NCBI GenBank assembly: GCA_949752795.1
Contig: OX457060.1
Span: 105,536,949-105,600,948 of the forward strand
Direction of reading: 5' to 3'
DNA from: Hyperoodon ampullatus
Lineage: Eukaryota; Chordata; Mammalia; Artiodactyla; Ziphiidae
DNA length: 64,000 bases
Part shown: positions 22,861 through 35,200 of the stretch, piece after piece
Layout of the letters: each line of letters begins with the position of its first letter
Position numbering within the stretch: position 1 is the stretch's first letter
The notes under the pieces: model-generated
What the model was told of the DNA's origin: nothing
Database searches by the model: none
What the model saw: the letters and a program-made list of their open reading frames with translations, nothing else
Program-made: the position numbers and the translations under genes

Positions 22861-25014
22861 GTTACTCTGAAACCTCTTTTCTTCTTCTTAAGATTATTGG
22901 TTTTTGGTGCCATGAACTTGCCTGAACTCAAACTAAAATTTGTTTGTCCCATAGTGTGGAAAAGATGATACCCCTGCCAAGTTCTCTTGGTTTCTAATTG
23001 CTGCTTTTTTGGCCTAGCTTCCATGTTGGTCTCTTCTGTACCTGTTTAGTTTAGATGTCTGCCAAGGAATTTAGCTGAGCTGATACTCAGATTTTTAGGC
23101 TCATCCTTTTGGTGGTTTCTTGCCTCCAGGGCCTCTGTAGTAAATTTCCAGTTACTTTCCTATCCCAGAATTCTTTCTTTTGACAAATCAATCTAATAAG
23201 GCTACTGTTTTCTGCCACACAAGCTCTCTGTGTAATAGGGAATGCGCTCAATCAAAGGAATAACAAACTCCAGTATTCTGACAGAATTAATTCCATCTTT
23301 CAAAAGACCCATTTCTACTTTCTCCCTGCTTTTGAACCAGAATGCCTGGGGTCATCCATATGCATGCATACTCTACTGGTCATCCAAGCATTTGGACAAA
23401 GTTTATACTCAGATTTTTGGATTTCAACTCTTTTGTGGTACTCCTGCTTCTAAAGTTTTTCCTAAATATCCAGTGATTTTTCCTGCTTTGAAATTGAGTC
23501 ATTTAGGCTGAGTTCTTTTTTTTTTTTTTAAAGCTACAAAATTGTACTTTCTACATGACATAGTGGCAATCATTCAGTAGTAAACTCTTCTCAAGTCTCT
23601 GCCTGCCTTTGGTCATTTTCCAGTATCTTCAAATGATTGTTTTTGCTTTTCTTCCAGTTTCTGTAATTGTCTTTTTCAGGAAAAATTGCCTGAACTTGTC
23701 ACACCACCTATTATCAGTGATCAGTTTTACACAAAAATCAGATCATGTCACATACAAGCACACACATACACAGTGGCTTAAAAATCCAAACATCGCTTTT
23801 CCCTTCCAGTAGATTAAGGTGCAAACTCAATATCCTACAGTACTCTCCATAATCTATCCACTGTCTAAATATCTGGCCTCATTTCTTTCCATTTTCCTCC
23901 TTATTCACTATACTATAGCCATAATAGCTATATCAGCTAATCAATAGTTTGCTTAATCAACAGTTTGCCCACACCCTATTCCTCTAAAAAGATAATTTTT
24001 TCATGTTCTTGTTTTTTTATACAAGCTACATATCTCAGGAATGTGGGAAGTATAGGTTTCCTGCTTCCGCAGACATATTTAGAGGTGGACCTGATATACC
24101 TAAGAATAATTGTATTCCCTTCACCACTGATTAGTTCAGGATTGGTTGTTTGAAAGATATGGGTAGCAGGTGAGAAGAGCTTGACAGAGCTTCTAAGAAA
24201 GTTCCTTCTCATTCTTCTAAGAGACATTTGGGAATTAATTTCCTTGTCTCCTGAACCTGAATGAGTAAAGTCTGATAGATACCAACCTCCATCCTATAGC
24301 CACAAAGTGAACTGACCTTCAGTACAAATCAAAGGTTAATGTGAATATACTGGGGAAGAAAATGAAAAGAAAGGAAAAAATATGGGTTCTTGATAATGGG
24401 ATCTGTTGGGAAAGGCAGTCTTCTGCTTGCAGTCTTTCCACCCCATCTTAGCTGCTTAAGAATAGGCCTTGGGCCTGGAACACATCCTTATCAAGACTCC
24501 TCATGGCCATAAGCGTGCTGGGCTTATCTCTTTGCATGGGAATATCTTTCCCTGTTTCGGATTCAGTGTGTTCTCCACTGCTCTGCTTAAGCATGTGCAA
24601 TATATGGCACCTGGTCAACCCTGCTGCAATAGCTGCTCCTGCAAGGAGAGACTCCTTCTGCTACAGCACAAGAGACACGCATGTAAGCCAGTTGTCCTAC
24701 ATCAGCTGTCAGTAGGGAACTGCTGGCCCTGGGGAACCAACTCCCACTCCAGAACTGATCTCGCTGTCCCTTCCCTATATCCAATCCAGTGCTTGCCTAT
24801 GTCATGCTTTCTTTGATGACTCCAACCAAGCTGCAGTGGGCAAAACTGTCTTTGAACTTCTACTTCTGATAAAATAGGCAACAGATGCCACTGGCTCAAC
24901 AGGATCAAACAACCCTGAAAACTACTTGACCTTTGAACTTCTGGTTATGTGAACCGAAATGTCTTAATCGTTTTAAACTATTGGAAATTTTTTTCCCTTT
25001 CTTATGAAAGAAAG
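22861..25014. other. Mostly unassigned; possible L1 5' and L2-like remnants
   Basis: 22930-23560 may be the decayed 5' region of the antisense L1 to its left, since it continues in the expected direction, but I cannot prove it. 23730-23950 has L2-like wording (ATCAGATCATGTCAC, CATAATCTATCCACTG). 24400-24910 is more GC-rich with a 115-codon ORF, MGLEHILIKTPHGHKRAGLI at its start, that has no recognisable domain and may be an old LTR. Confidence 0.35.
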
Positions 25015-25405
25015 TATACTGGTCTTCTTCCTATTTCACAAAAATATCAAGCTTGTTCCTGCTTTCAGGCCCTTTCAATTATTATTACTTATTTTTAAGA
25101 CCTCTTTCCCCAGATCTTAATTTGCCTGCCTCCTTTTCATCATTCAAATTCCAATTCAAGTACAGTCTCTTCCGAGTCTTTCCCCAACAAGCCTGGTTGA
25201 AGTAATTTATTGTCCCTAATTTATTTTCTTTTTCTACTTACTACTATTTGATCTATTGTTCATATTTTTCTTTTAATTATCTATCTTTCCTAGTAAGAAT
25301 TTCAACTCTTTGAAGGCAAACACTGTCTTATTCACTATTGTATTCTCAATGCCTAGAAGAGGATTTGTAGCTAATAGACCCTCGACAATCAGTTATCAAC
25401 TTAAA
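25015..25405 (+). mobile_element. L2 LINE 3' end, sense
   Basis: CTTGTTCCTGCTTTCAGGCC, CCCCAGATCTTAATTTGCC, TCATCATTCAAATTCCAATT, GGCAAACACTGTCTTATTCAC and CAATGCCTAGAAGAG follow L2 order to near its terminus. Confidence 0.82.
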
Positions 25406-27889
25406 AAATAGCATAAATGTGTCAACTTGGCTAGAAAAAGTTTTAATGGTGAAACTTATTCTTCATTAGAATAAAAATCTTCCAAATTTATATTATAAAA
25501 CTAGTTTACTTATAGGAGAAAAATGTCCATTATATCATCTGAAGTCCATATTGTTTAGTTCATAGCTGTTTGTTCCCCATTAATTCCTTGGAGATTTTTA
25601 CTCTCCAAAATAGTTGTATATGAATTTTCACAACAGAACAGTCTCTTCAACTTGAAAAATAGGTTTAAAGGTCATTTTTCCATCACTCAAATTCCTGGAA
25701 ACAAATCTGTTTACTTGGGAGAAAAACCAAATACTATCATCTTACCATTAGTCAAAAGACTTGCATTTTTCTTAAATGCTATCCAAATGAGGTTTTTTCA
25801 ACCAGACTTTGTAAATTAGCTAGCTCATATGCCCAGAGAACAAAACAAATAATTTAGATAACACAGAAATTCTTCATTACTTTAATATTCAACAGCATCA
25901 GAAGAACTATTCCTGGGTGATGAAAGGAAAATATGCATTTTTGTTGGTGTGAAGGACTTGCGTTGACCTTTTCAGACTTAGGGATCTGTTTTCCAAAGCA
26001 CTGTCTGCAACAAAGTGAAAGACCAGTTTCGAAAACACAGATTTCTAAATGTTAAGGAAACGTAAGTATAAAATGTGGAGTCCCCTTAAAACTTCCTGCT
26101 TTTGTTTTTTATCTCTAATAGCTTTGGAACTCTTTTTTTTTTTTTTTTTATCTTAGTTGCAAATACTACAGGGTAATAATGCATGAAAAATAAAACTCAG
26201 CATGTACTAAGCGACTGTGTTCAAGCACTATCTTCACTACAGCCTTTCTCCATTGCCTGCCGCTGTCCCTATATGACACTTTCCCCATCTCAGTCTTAAA
26301 CACCTAGTGTCCCATCCTTAATTAAGACTCACTCTGAGCACGACTTTCACATATGAAGCCTCAAAGTACCCAGCAACTATCTGACTCTTCTTTTTCACCT
26401 GAATTTCTTCTTCTATTCCCTCCTGTGAATTAGAAAGCTTCTCTTGAGAGTAATAGAGGGGCAGATTGAGGCATAAACTAACTTTCTAAAAAAAAAAAAA
26501 CAAAAAAAAAACCATTTTAATTTACAGTATTAATTATGCTCCTATTTATAATACGTTCCCTTGTTTCTTGTGTTGGCTGCAATTACATATTTCACACTTA
26601 ATTTGTCCCTCATTCTCCTCCTTCAATATAACCACTACCTTTTTTTTTTTAAATCCTAGAAAATAGTGATCACTCTAACACACCACTTAAACTTACCCCG
26701 TATGTACCCATTCTCTAGTAAAATATAAACGTGGTGGGACACACAGAATTATGGCTTGAGGAAATAAAACTATTTTGTTTACAACTTCAAGACTCATTTA
26801 AAAACCAAATTTTAAGACTTGCTGACATGAAAATTTCAAATCTCTTTTAGAAAAACAAATTTCTCTTTCCTAATTTGCCTTATAGTTTGATTTTATGCCT
26901 TCCCTGCTTCATTTGGTTTTTGGTCGACTCACTCTAGAGCATGATGACAATATGATACTCACATACAACTGTGGCTTAACCATTACACAAACTGACTGCC
27001 CTGGAATGTCAACTCTATCTTGTCACAGACGTGCTCTGAAGCTTTTTAATCATAGAACTGGCCACAGATGGAAACCCAGGACCTGGCATAGGTCTGTGAG
27101 TCTGTTGGACTTCAAAAGTGCTAGAGTTTAAAATCCTCTGCTGAGAATCAAATGCTACAGGGCAGGAAACCCACACTAAACAAAATCAGAGGAAAGAGAA
27201 TATTGCCAAATTACAGTTACTTTAGGACTGTTTTTCACCTTATGATCCCATCGGGTACAGTATAGAATCCATGATAATCTCCTTTCATCGGGTGAAATCG
27301 GCACCACCTTTTTCTGTAATCTCCATCAAAGAATTTATAGAAATAACAAGCCTTTTAAAGGAATTTGTTATTAAAATAATAATGATATGTTACATTGATA
27401 TAATGTAATACTGTGAGTTAAGGTGACATTAGAGAGCTGATACTCTGTGAGATTACCTGAGAAATATTAAACCAACAACCAAGAAACTCAAGGGTTCCAC
27501 AAGTTTGGCCTTTTGATATATATTTATCCTGGTGAATTCCCTTATTACAGTAGGAAACTTCATATGACCCCTCTCCTAGGTGTTGCAGTTCCTCTCTAGT
27601 ACTGATGAAATACCTGACTGAAGGGGCCAAAAGGACTCTGCATAGATAGTAAATCTCAAACAATGGCATCAAGACCTCTCCTTGGGGAAGGGATACATGA
27701 CTGAGACCCAGATTACTTCAGGAGTGATAAGTAGTGGACACCAGAAGAGCAAGTATATCCATTTACTAGATTGTCTGCTGGCAGGTTGGGGACCTGGTAA
27801 CATTTCCTGACTGAGTAAATAAGGTATCCAATGTTAGGGTTCCTCAACTTCTTGAGTTTTTCTAAAGGCTTAGAGAAAACCATCCAATA
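25406..27889. other. No feature recognised
   Basis: About 2.5 kb of AT-rich DNA with short A/T tracts (near 26131, 26489 and 26641). ORFs up to 91 codons on either strand lack family features and are scattered in frame. No exon, RNA gene or repeat family that I can support. Confidence 0.45.
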
Positions 27890-28640
27890 GGACAAATAGA
27901 AAAATAAAACTGCATTAGTCTTATCCTCCATCTCAAATTCAGCCAGAATCATGAGTGATTTTAATATCCATGAACACAAATTAGGCAAAACCCTGCCTAA
28001 AGTTCCTTAAATTGCCTTAACTTAATTATATTAACTTCAGCTCTATTTCAGCCACCCACCTGAGATCCAACGTCACCCAAAGCAGCTCTGTCTCTGACAT
28101 CTTTAACATTAATATCTTGCTTTCTGACCACAACCCTCAATTCTTCCAGCTCCCTTGTGTATTTTAATCCATTTCCATTTTAACCTCATTGGTAACAGAG
28201 TCAGTGGTTAAGTGTGTGGGCTCTTAAATCAGTCTGCTTGGATCCACATCCTGGATCAGTTGCTTCCTAGCTGTGTCAACTTAAACAAGGCCTAATTTCA
28301 TCCTATAAAGAAAATGGTATTATGTCTATCCTAGCAGATACTCAAGTCCATCTAATACAGTTGTTATGGTGATAAAATGGGGCAACATGGAACATTTAGC
28401 ATAGTGTAGGGTATGGAACATAGTAGGTGCTAAATAAATGTTAGTTATTTTGTACCCATTTATTTATTCTTAAATTTGTTCATTTTCTCCTGATTTCTTC
28501 CATATCCAGCCTAAAATCTGTGCTCCATTATTTTCTTTTCTCCACATAAGACATAGACAAACTTAATAAACTAGCTGCTCTGCTTCACACCAACACTGCT
28601 AAAAACCAACGGGAAAAATACATAACTGGGTATTAACTAT
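27890..28640 (+). mobile_element. L2 LINE endonuclease region, sense, split by MIR
   Basis: Left block: GAGTGATTTTAATATCCATG, TTCAGCCACCCACCTGAG and CTTTCTGACCACAACCCTC resemble the L2 endonuclease coding region. The right block from 28456 continues it. The MIR at 28190-28455 sits between. Confidence 0.62.
28190..28455 (+). mobile_element. MIR SINE, sense, near full length
   Basis: AGTGGTTAAGTGTGTGGGCTC (tRNA-like head), TTGCTTCCTAGCTGTGTCAAC, GTTGTTATGGTGATAAAATG and GGAACATAGTAGGTGCTAAAT cover the whole MIR consensus in order. Confidence 0.88.
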
Positions 28641-28959
28641 CAAAAGTATAAGACCTTCCAAAGCAATTGTGCTATTGCTATGGTTCAGTAAACCTTTTAC
28701 ATGTCAACAAACAACAATATCTCTAAATATTGACAGCATATATTATAAGCCATATTCCTCAAATATCTTTTATTATCTCCTTTCTGTAAAAATTTTAAGA
28801 ATAATGATTCCTTCCCTTTGAGACTGTGTTATCACATCAATTATCTCTCTCTTTTTTTTTCATATATTTTCATACTACTGACTTTTTCCTAGATCCGCCA
28901 CAACATTTGCTGAGTCCAGGGGAAAAGTACAAATGGAGGCCTGTGTACAATTTTTTTAA
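28641..28959. other. Spacer, no feature recognised
   Basis: AT-rich DNA before the old L1. Confidence 0.5.
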
Positions 28960-31900
28960 TATTTAAAAATTATAAAACAAACTAACAGAACCATCTGGTT
29001 CTACCCAGGATGGAGTAACAGCAATCAGATTTACTATCCCACCTGAAACAAACCCATGCTTCACAAACACAGACCAAACATATAAAACAATGTTTTTTAA
29101 GAGTTTAGACAACAGTTAACAGATGACAGTGATACCTGAGAAATGGGGAACAAATGAGGTGAGCCCTACAATTTCTTTAATTTACTGTCTTGAGAGAGTT
29201 CTCAGGCCACAACAGAGGAGGAACAATCTGGGAGGACCCCAGTGGACTCTCTGAATAAAGGAGACAGAGCTGGGAGTACAGGGAGAATAAGGCTGCTAGA
29301 GTTCAAAGGACAGAGTACCCAAGAGGAGAGACTTGCACAGAAACAGAACCCTGGATGTCTGCAGAGGGTCAACTCAAGCATTTGGCAGAAAAATTATAGT
29401 GAGTGCCTGTGAGAAAACTACACCAAGCCAGGGCAAAATCGACAGGAACAATGCCTGGCACTACCAAGGGGTTAGGAAGAGTGCCTTTTCCCATCATCCA
29501 GACTAAGAAAACTTATCATTCACAGGTAATTAGGTGGACTACTCACAAAGGTCTTGCCTCAGGGTGAGGAAAAAATTAACTCAGGATGAGCACAAAACTA
29601 GGCCCAGTGAACAAGTCATAATGGAAAAACCAAAAAGGATCAAACTGTTTCTAACTAAATTAACTATATCCTGGAATAAAGTTCAAGAATATTTATAGGA
29701 ATACAAAAGATCCAGTGCTCAAAAAGGTAAAATTCACAATGTACAGCATCTAGTCAAAGATTACCAAACTTGCAAAAGAACAGGAAAATGACCCATAATG
29801 AGGAGAATAATCAATAAAATGAAACTGACCCAGAACTAACAGAAGTGTTAGTAAAGAAGGACAACAAAATGGTTACAATAACAGTATTCAGTGTTACAAG
29901 ATTAAGTAGAGACATGAAAAATATAAAAAAAGACCCAGATCTAACTTCTAGAGATAAAAACTTCAGTGACTAAGATAAAAAATACACTGAATAGAATTAG
30001 AGGTAGATTAGGCATTGCAAAAGATTGGTAAACTTGAGAGCATAATAGAAATTATTAAAAATGAAACAGAGAGAAAGAAATAATATTTGAAAAATTAAGG
30101 AGCATCAGTCAGTTGTGGAATAACTTCAAGAAACTTAATACACAAACTTAAATATTTATGAAACACTCTACTCAACATCAGAATACACATTCTTTTCAAA
30201 AGTAAACAGACTATTTGCCAAGACAGACCACAGTTTAGGCTATAAAACAAGTCTCAATAAATTGAAAAGTATTCAAGTCATAAGAGTGTTCTCTGACCAC
30301 ATGGAATTAAATTAGAAATCAATAACAGAATATCTGAAAATCATCAAATATTTTAGAAATAATAATACACTTCCAAATAACCCAGGGATCAAGGAAGAAA
30401 TAAGAATGGAAATTAGAAAATAGTTTAAGGTGAATAAAAATTAAATGTCAGAAAGCAGTATTAATGGGGAAATTATAGCACTAAATGCCTATATTAGAAG
30501 AGGTCAAATTAATTGCCTCAGTTTCCACCTTAAGAACCTAGAAAAAGAAAAGCAAATAAATCCCCAAAATCAAAACATGAATAGAGTTGCAAAAATTATA
30601 AACACATTTTTAGTAAATAGAATTCAACTCTCTCAATCTCTCTCATCCTTAATCTCTCTCTCTATAGACAGATAGATAGATGGTGGATAGATAGATACAT
30701 AGATAGATAGATTGATAGACAGATAGATAGATAATAGATATAAATAGATAGATATCTCTATAAATATATATATATATATAAAATAATATATCATGACCAA
30801 ATAGTAATTAATTCTAAAAAAGCAAGGTTGGTTTAATATTTGAAAATCAATGTAATTCACATATTCACAAAATAAAAGGAAAAAATGCATTATCTCAATA
30901 ATGGTAGTAAAAACTTTTGGCAAAATCTAATATCCATTACTTATTTTTAAAAACAACCCATTCTTACTATGTCTATTCAACTTTATACTGGGGGTTCAAA
31001 CTACTGTAGTTATCCATATGAAACTACCCAAAAAGCTGCTAATGATAATAAATTAGCTTATCAAAATTGCCAGAAAGATAAATATATAAAAATCAATTGT
31101 ATTTCTAAATATTAGCAATGAACAATAGAAAACTAAAAAAAAAAAAAGTTTTTAAACCATCTGCAATAGGATCAGATGAAATTCTTAGAAATGAACCTGA
31201 TGAATGATGTGAAATGTACAATAACACAACAAAATGATGTTGAGCAAATTATTAAAAGATCTGAAGAAATGGAGAGATATAATTTGTTCTTGGTTCATCA
31301 GAATCAATATTGTTATGATATCAATTCTTCCCAAATTTATCTATAGGTCCAACGCAATCACAATCAAATTTTCAGCAGATATTTTAGTAGAAATTGATAA
31401 GCCCATTCTAAAATTTATACGGAAATACACTTCAACTAGAATAGCCAAAACAACTTTGAAAAAGAAAATAAATTTGGAGGGCTTCCTGACTTCAAGATGT
31501 GTAAAGCTGTAGCACTCAGGATAGTGTGATACTGGCTTCAAGATAGCCACACAGATCATTGAAAGAGAATAGATTCCTACAAATATAAAAAACTGATTTT
31601 TTGACAAAGATGCAACAGTAATTCAATGGAAAAAGATTGTCTTTTCAACAAATGGTAATGAAAATTTGATCAATTTCTTGCACCATAAATAAAACCTCAA
31701 AGTGGATCATAAATATAAATGTCAAACCTAAAATTATAAAAGTTTTAAGAGAAAACCTATTTGTGACCTTAAGTTAGGCCAACATTTCTTAGATATGACA
31801 TCAAAAGCATCATTTCTCAAAGGAAAAATAAGTTGGACTTCATCAAAGCAAAAAACTTCTGCTCTTCAAATAATACTTCTAAGGAAATGGAAAGACAAGC

Positions 31901-32870
31901 CACAGACTGGGAGAGGATATTTGTCTAACTTATACCTAATGAAAGACTTCTATCCACAATATATAAAGAACTCTCAAAATTCAATAAGAAAACATACAAT
32001 CCAATTAAAATATGGGCTAAAGATTTGAATAGACAATTTACCAAGGAAGATCAGTTCATTAAAAATGCCCACATCATTAGTCATTAGGAAAATGCAAATT
32101 AAAATTATAGTGAGATACCACTAAACACCTATTATAATACCTAAAGTTAATGACACCAATCATACCAAATGTTGTTAAGCATGTGGAGAAACTGGAGTTC
32201 TCACACATTGCTGGCCAGAAAGTCGAATGACACAACCACTTTGGAAAACACTTTGGCAGTTTCTTAAAAAGTTAAACACACATTTGCCATATAATTCAGC
32301 CTTTTCCTTGCTAGTATTTACCTAAGAAAATATATATATTCTATCTTACACACCCATATAAAAACTTGTACAAGAATGTTCATAGCAGTTTTATCTCTTA
32401 CAGGCAAAAACTGGAAACAAATATCCACCTACAGGTTAATGGCTAAACAAGTTGTAGTATATCCATATAATGGCATAAGCAGAAATTAAAAGGAATGAAC
32501 TATTGGAAATGCAACAACATTAATAAATTAAAAGATAATTGTTGTGAGTGAAAGTATCCAGACCAAAAGTAAACAAACAATAAAAGAATACATGGTATAT
32601 GATTCCATTTATATAAAGCTCTAGAAAATGCAAACGAATCCAGAGTGATGGGAAGCAGGTAAGTGGTTACCAGGGAGCATGGCAAGCAGGAGAGCATGGA
32701 GGATGTTATTACAAGGGGCACAGGGAAACTTTTGCAGATGATGGATAGATATGTTCACTATCTGGATTGTGGTAATGTATTATAAGCCTATACAGATGTC
32801 AAAACATCAAAGTGTACAATTTGAATATGTTCAGATTATCATACGTTAACTATAACTTGAAGCTTTTAAA
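28960..32870 (+). mobile_element. Old L1 (L1M type), long sense copy
   Basis: Runs from a 5'UTR/ORF1-like region (28960-30100) through the ORF2 endonuclease (AAATTAGAAATCAATAACAG, GGAAATTATAGCACTAAATG), the RT and the C-terminal region to the 3'UTR (ATGTTCACTATCTGGATTGT, ACAGATGTCAAAACATCAAA). The longest surviving piece, 31234-31512, encodes 92 residues including FIRINIVMISILPKFIYRSN, equivalent to '[20 protein letters not shown]' of the younger copy at 49.3 kb. Many stops and indels mark it as much older than the L1s at 44.7 and 55.2 kb. A TAGA microsatellite is embedded at about 30655-30780. Confidence 0.87.
30655..30780. repeat. TAGA/GATA-type microsatellite within L1
   Basis: Interrupted TAGA/GATA units flanked by TCTC-rich sequence on the left and a TA run on the right. 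The YLSIYLSI-type minus ORF is its artefact. Confidence 0.9.
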
Positions 32871-33329
32871 AGATAAATCAATCCACCTAACAGACCACAA
32901 GAATATATTTTATCATCTTGCCTTGACAACTACTGCCCTATGATGACCTGGAAGGCCAGATTTGAATTTAGAATTCCTAGACTCCTTGGATTTCCCACCC
33001 ACCCACGTCTCCACCATCATGACAGCTATTCCATGGCCATCCCCTAAGCCTAGAGGTGAACATCCTAGCAGCCCATAACCTCAGGAGGGCAGATTCAGGG
33101 AAGAAGTCTATGTAGGTTCTGGAAGTGTGATCAGAGACATTTGGGCCCAGAAGTCTCTTCAGTGGTATGTGTCCTTTTGGACTTGAGTTTCCTTGCCTTG
33201 GGGACAGATGTGGTCAACAGGACAGAGGGGTCCTCTTAAAGTATAGACCCAGGGTAACAGAAACATTTGCTTGAATCTAAGAGGGACAATCCAAAGCATA
33301 CATATGTTAAAGTCACTTTCATTTCAAAG
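32871..33329. other. No feature recognised
   Basis: Moderately GC-rich spacer after the old L1, nothing assignable. Confidence 0.45.
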
Positions 33330-34110
33330 AAAAGAACTTTCCTTAATCTGTGTCCCCACTTTTCCCCTATTATTTACAGCCAAACTTCTTGAAAGTACTC
33401 TCACCCACTCTACTTCCACACTCCACCACCCTCCCTCATGCATTTTTTGCAGTCTGTCTTTAACCTCTGGCAACCTACCAAAATTCTTCCACACAAATCC
33501 ACCATGACCTCCTAATTCTCACATGACATAAAAGAGTCTTAAGACAGTATCTTACTTTGCATTTCAGCCATATTTCACAGGGTTGATTATCCCCTGCTCA
33601 CATTCTCCCATACTTTGGCATCCATGATAGCCAAGGTTCCTGGCTTCTATCTGTCTTCTCCTCTCCTGTCCTTTTTCTCCTCAAGAACACTTTGCTTCAT
33701 ACAACCCTTGGAATGTTAGCAATACCAATTCCAAGCCCTGACATCAAGAGAACCCTCTTTATGAAGTCATGTGCATCCATGGTTTCAAATATTATCAGGG
33801 TATTTACTCTCTTCTCCCTGAAAGACTTCAGTAACATCTTTACAGATCTGTTTCCAATCTCATGTTTTCTTCCAATCCCTCTTCCATTCCACTACTTTAA
33901 TGACCTTTCTAAAATGTTGATTTCATCTTAAAATTTTGATGCTTTTCACTTCCATCAGTGTCACCATTTCTTCCTAGTCATGGTAGGTAGGTCTTTCTCC
34001 TTTGGTTCTCAGCTACCTTCCAGCTTAATTTCTCACCATTCACCTGTGTTCTATGTATAACTTCCCCTCACCCAAAATATTTGCCCAAGCCTCTAACAGA
34101 TATGGCTCTT
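33330..34110 (+). mobile_element. L2 LINE, coding region, sense, strongly decayed
   Basis: CCAAACTTCTTGAAAGTACTC and CACCATGACCTCCTAATTCTC match the L2 segment just before the RT block. The following pyrimidine-rich sequence fits further L2 but with many indels. ORFs at 33271, 33692 and 34053 are fragments in different frames. Confidence 0.6.
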
Positions 34111-34199
34111 TCACAGTTCAACTCCCCAACTCCTCAACTGTTCAGCATTACTTATATGAAACTTTGCCAATCCAACATTACCCATTTATACCAAATACA

Positions 34200-34445
34200 G
34201 ATTTAGAAAATAACAATATTAAAAATAATAGTAGTAACTACTTTTTATTGAATGCTTATTATGTAGCTCACCTAATTATTACAAACACCCTATGAGATAA
34301 ATAGTACTATTGCCCATATTTTATAACATGGAAAGTGAGATTTAGAAAGTTTAATAACTTAAATACAACTGAAAGATAGAGTTAAGATTTCAACTCAGGG
34401 CTATCTGACTCCTAAGTATGATTTCTTTCCTTGGTCCTTCCATTA
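34200..34445 (-). mobile_element. MIR SINE, antisense
   Basis: ATTGAATGCTTATTATGTAG, CACCCTATGAGATAAATAG, TTGCCCATATTTTATAACATG and GGGCTATCTGACTCCTAAG follow antisense MIR order. Confidence 0.82.
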
Positions 34446-35200
34446 TATAGAAGTATGTTTTAATAATAAATCTGATTAGAGTGTAGTTGAAATACTTCAT
34501 TATCACCTCTACTCCACTAAATTAAGAGGATCTGGAAAGCAAGGGCTTTCTATCCATCAGGATAGGCTAAGTTAAGCTGTGGTAACAAGCCCTAAACTCT
34601 CAGTAGTTTAATACCTTCATCTTATTTGTCCAACATTGGCCAGGAGAACAGCTCTGTTTGTGGTGGCCACTCAGGGACCCAGACTGACAGAGGTTCCCTC
34701 TTAACATATGCTTCCATGGTGGGGAAATGAGATCCAGCAGAGTCAAGCATAGATAACTAAATAAAGTAATAAAGTTATATCTAACGGCAAGGAGATGAAG
34801 AAATGCAATTTAATCATACCATATGCCTAGAAATAGAAAAATTGGAATGTTGAGAATAACCCTAGTGACTATCACAAATTTTATCTTTTTCATTTGTTTC
34901 AGTGCAAAATAACAGGTGACTCAATAGGTGTAAGTTTGTTGAACAAATAAATAAATGAATGCCAGAGATAATGTGGGGCTGTGAAAGACTAGGAAAAAAG
35001 TTTAAGCTTAGTTCATCTAAGTAATATTCCCTAAATAAGGAACTATAAGAGAGGAAGGAGCATCCATACAGATAATAAAGGGCAGTATTTCTCAGGAGAA
35101 AAAGTAGAGAAGTTTATCTTCATTTTCTTAAACAACAAGTAATGCAGGATTTCTTAAGAGATAATTAAGGGGAAATTATCCTGAAACAGAGTGTACTAGG
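34446..35200. other. Unassigned, possible old repeat
   Basis: 34550-34740 carries phrases I recall as repetitive (ATCAGGATAGGCTAAGTTA, CAGGGACCCAGACTGACAG), family not named. The rest is AT-rich without features. Confidence 0.35.

Noticed and set aside
24469..24816. 115-codon ORF with several cysteines
   Set aside because: Overlapped by ORFs in other frames, with no recognisable domain or splice context; possibly old LTR sequence.
30633..30923. 96-codon minus ORF rich in I, Y and S
   Set aside because: Translation of the TAGA/GATA microsatellite.
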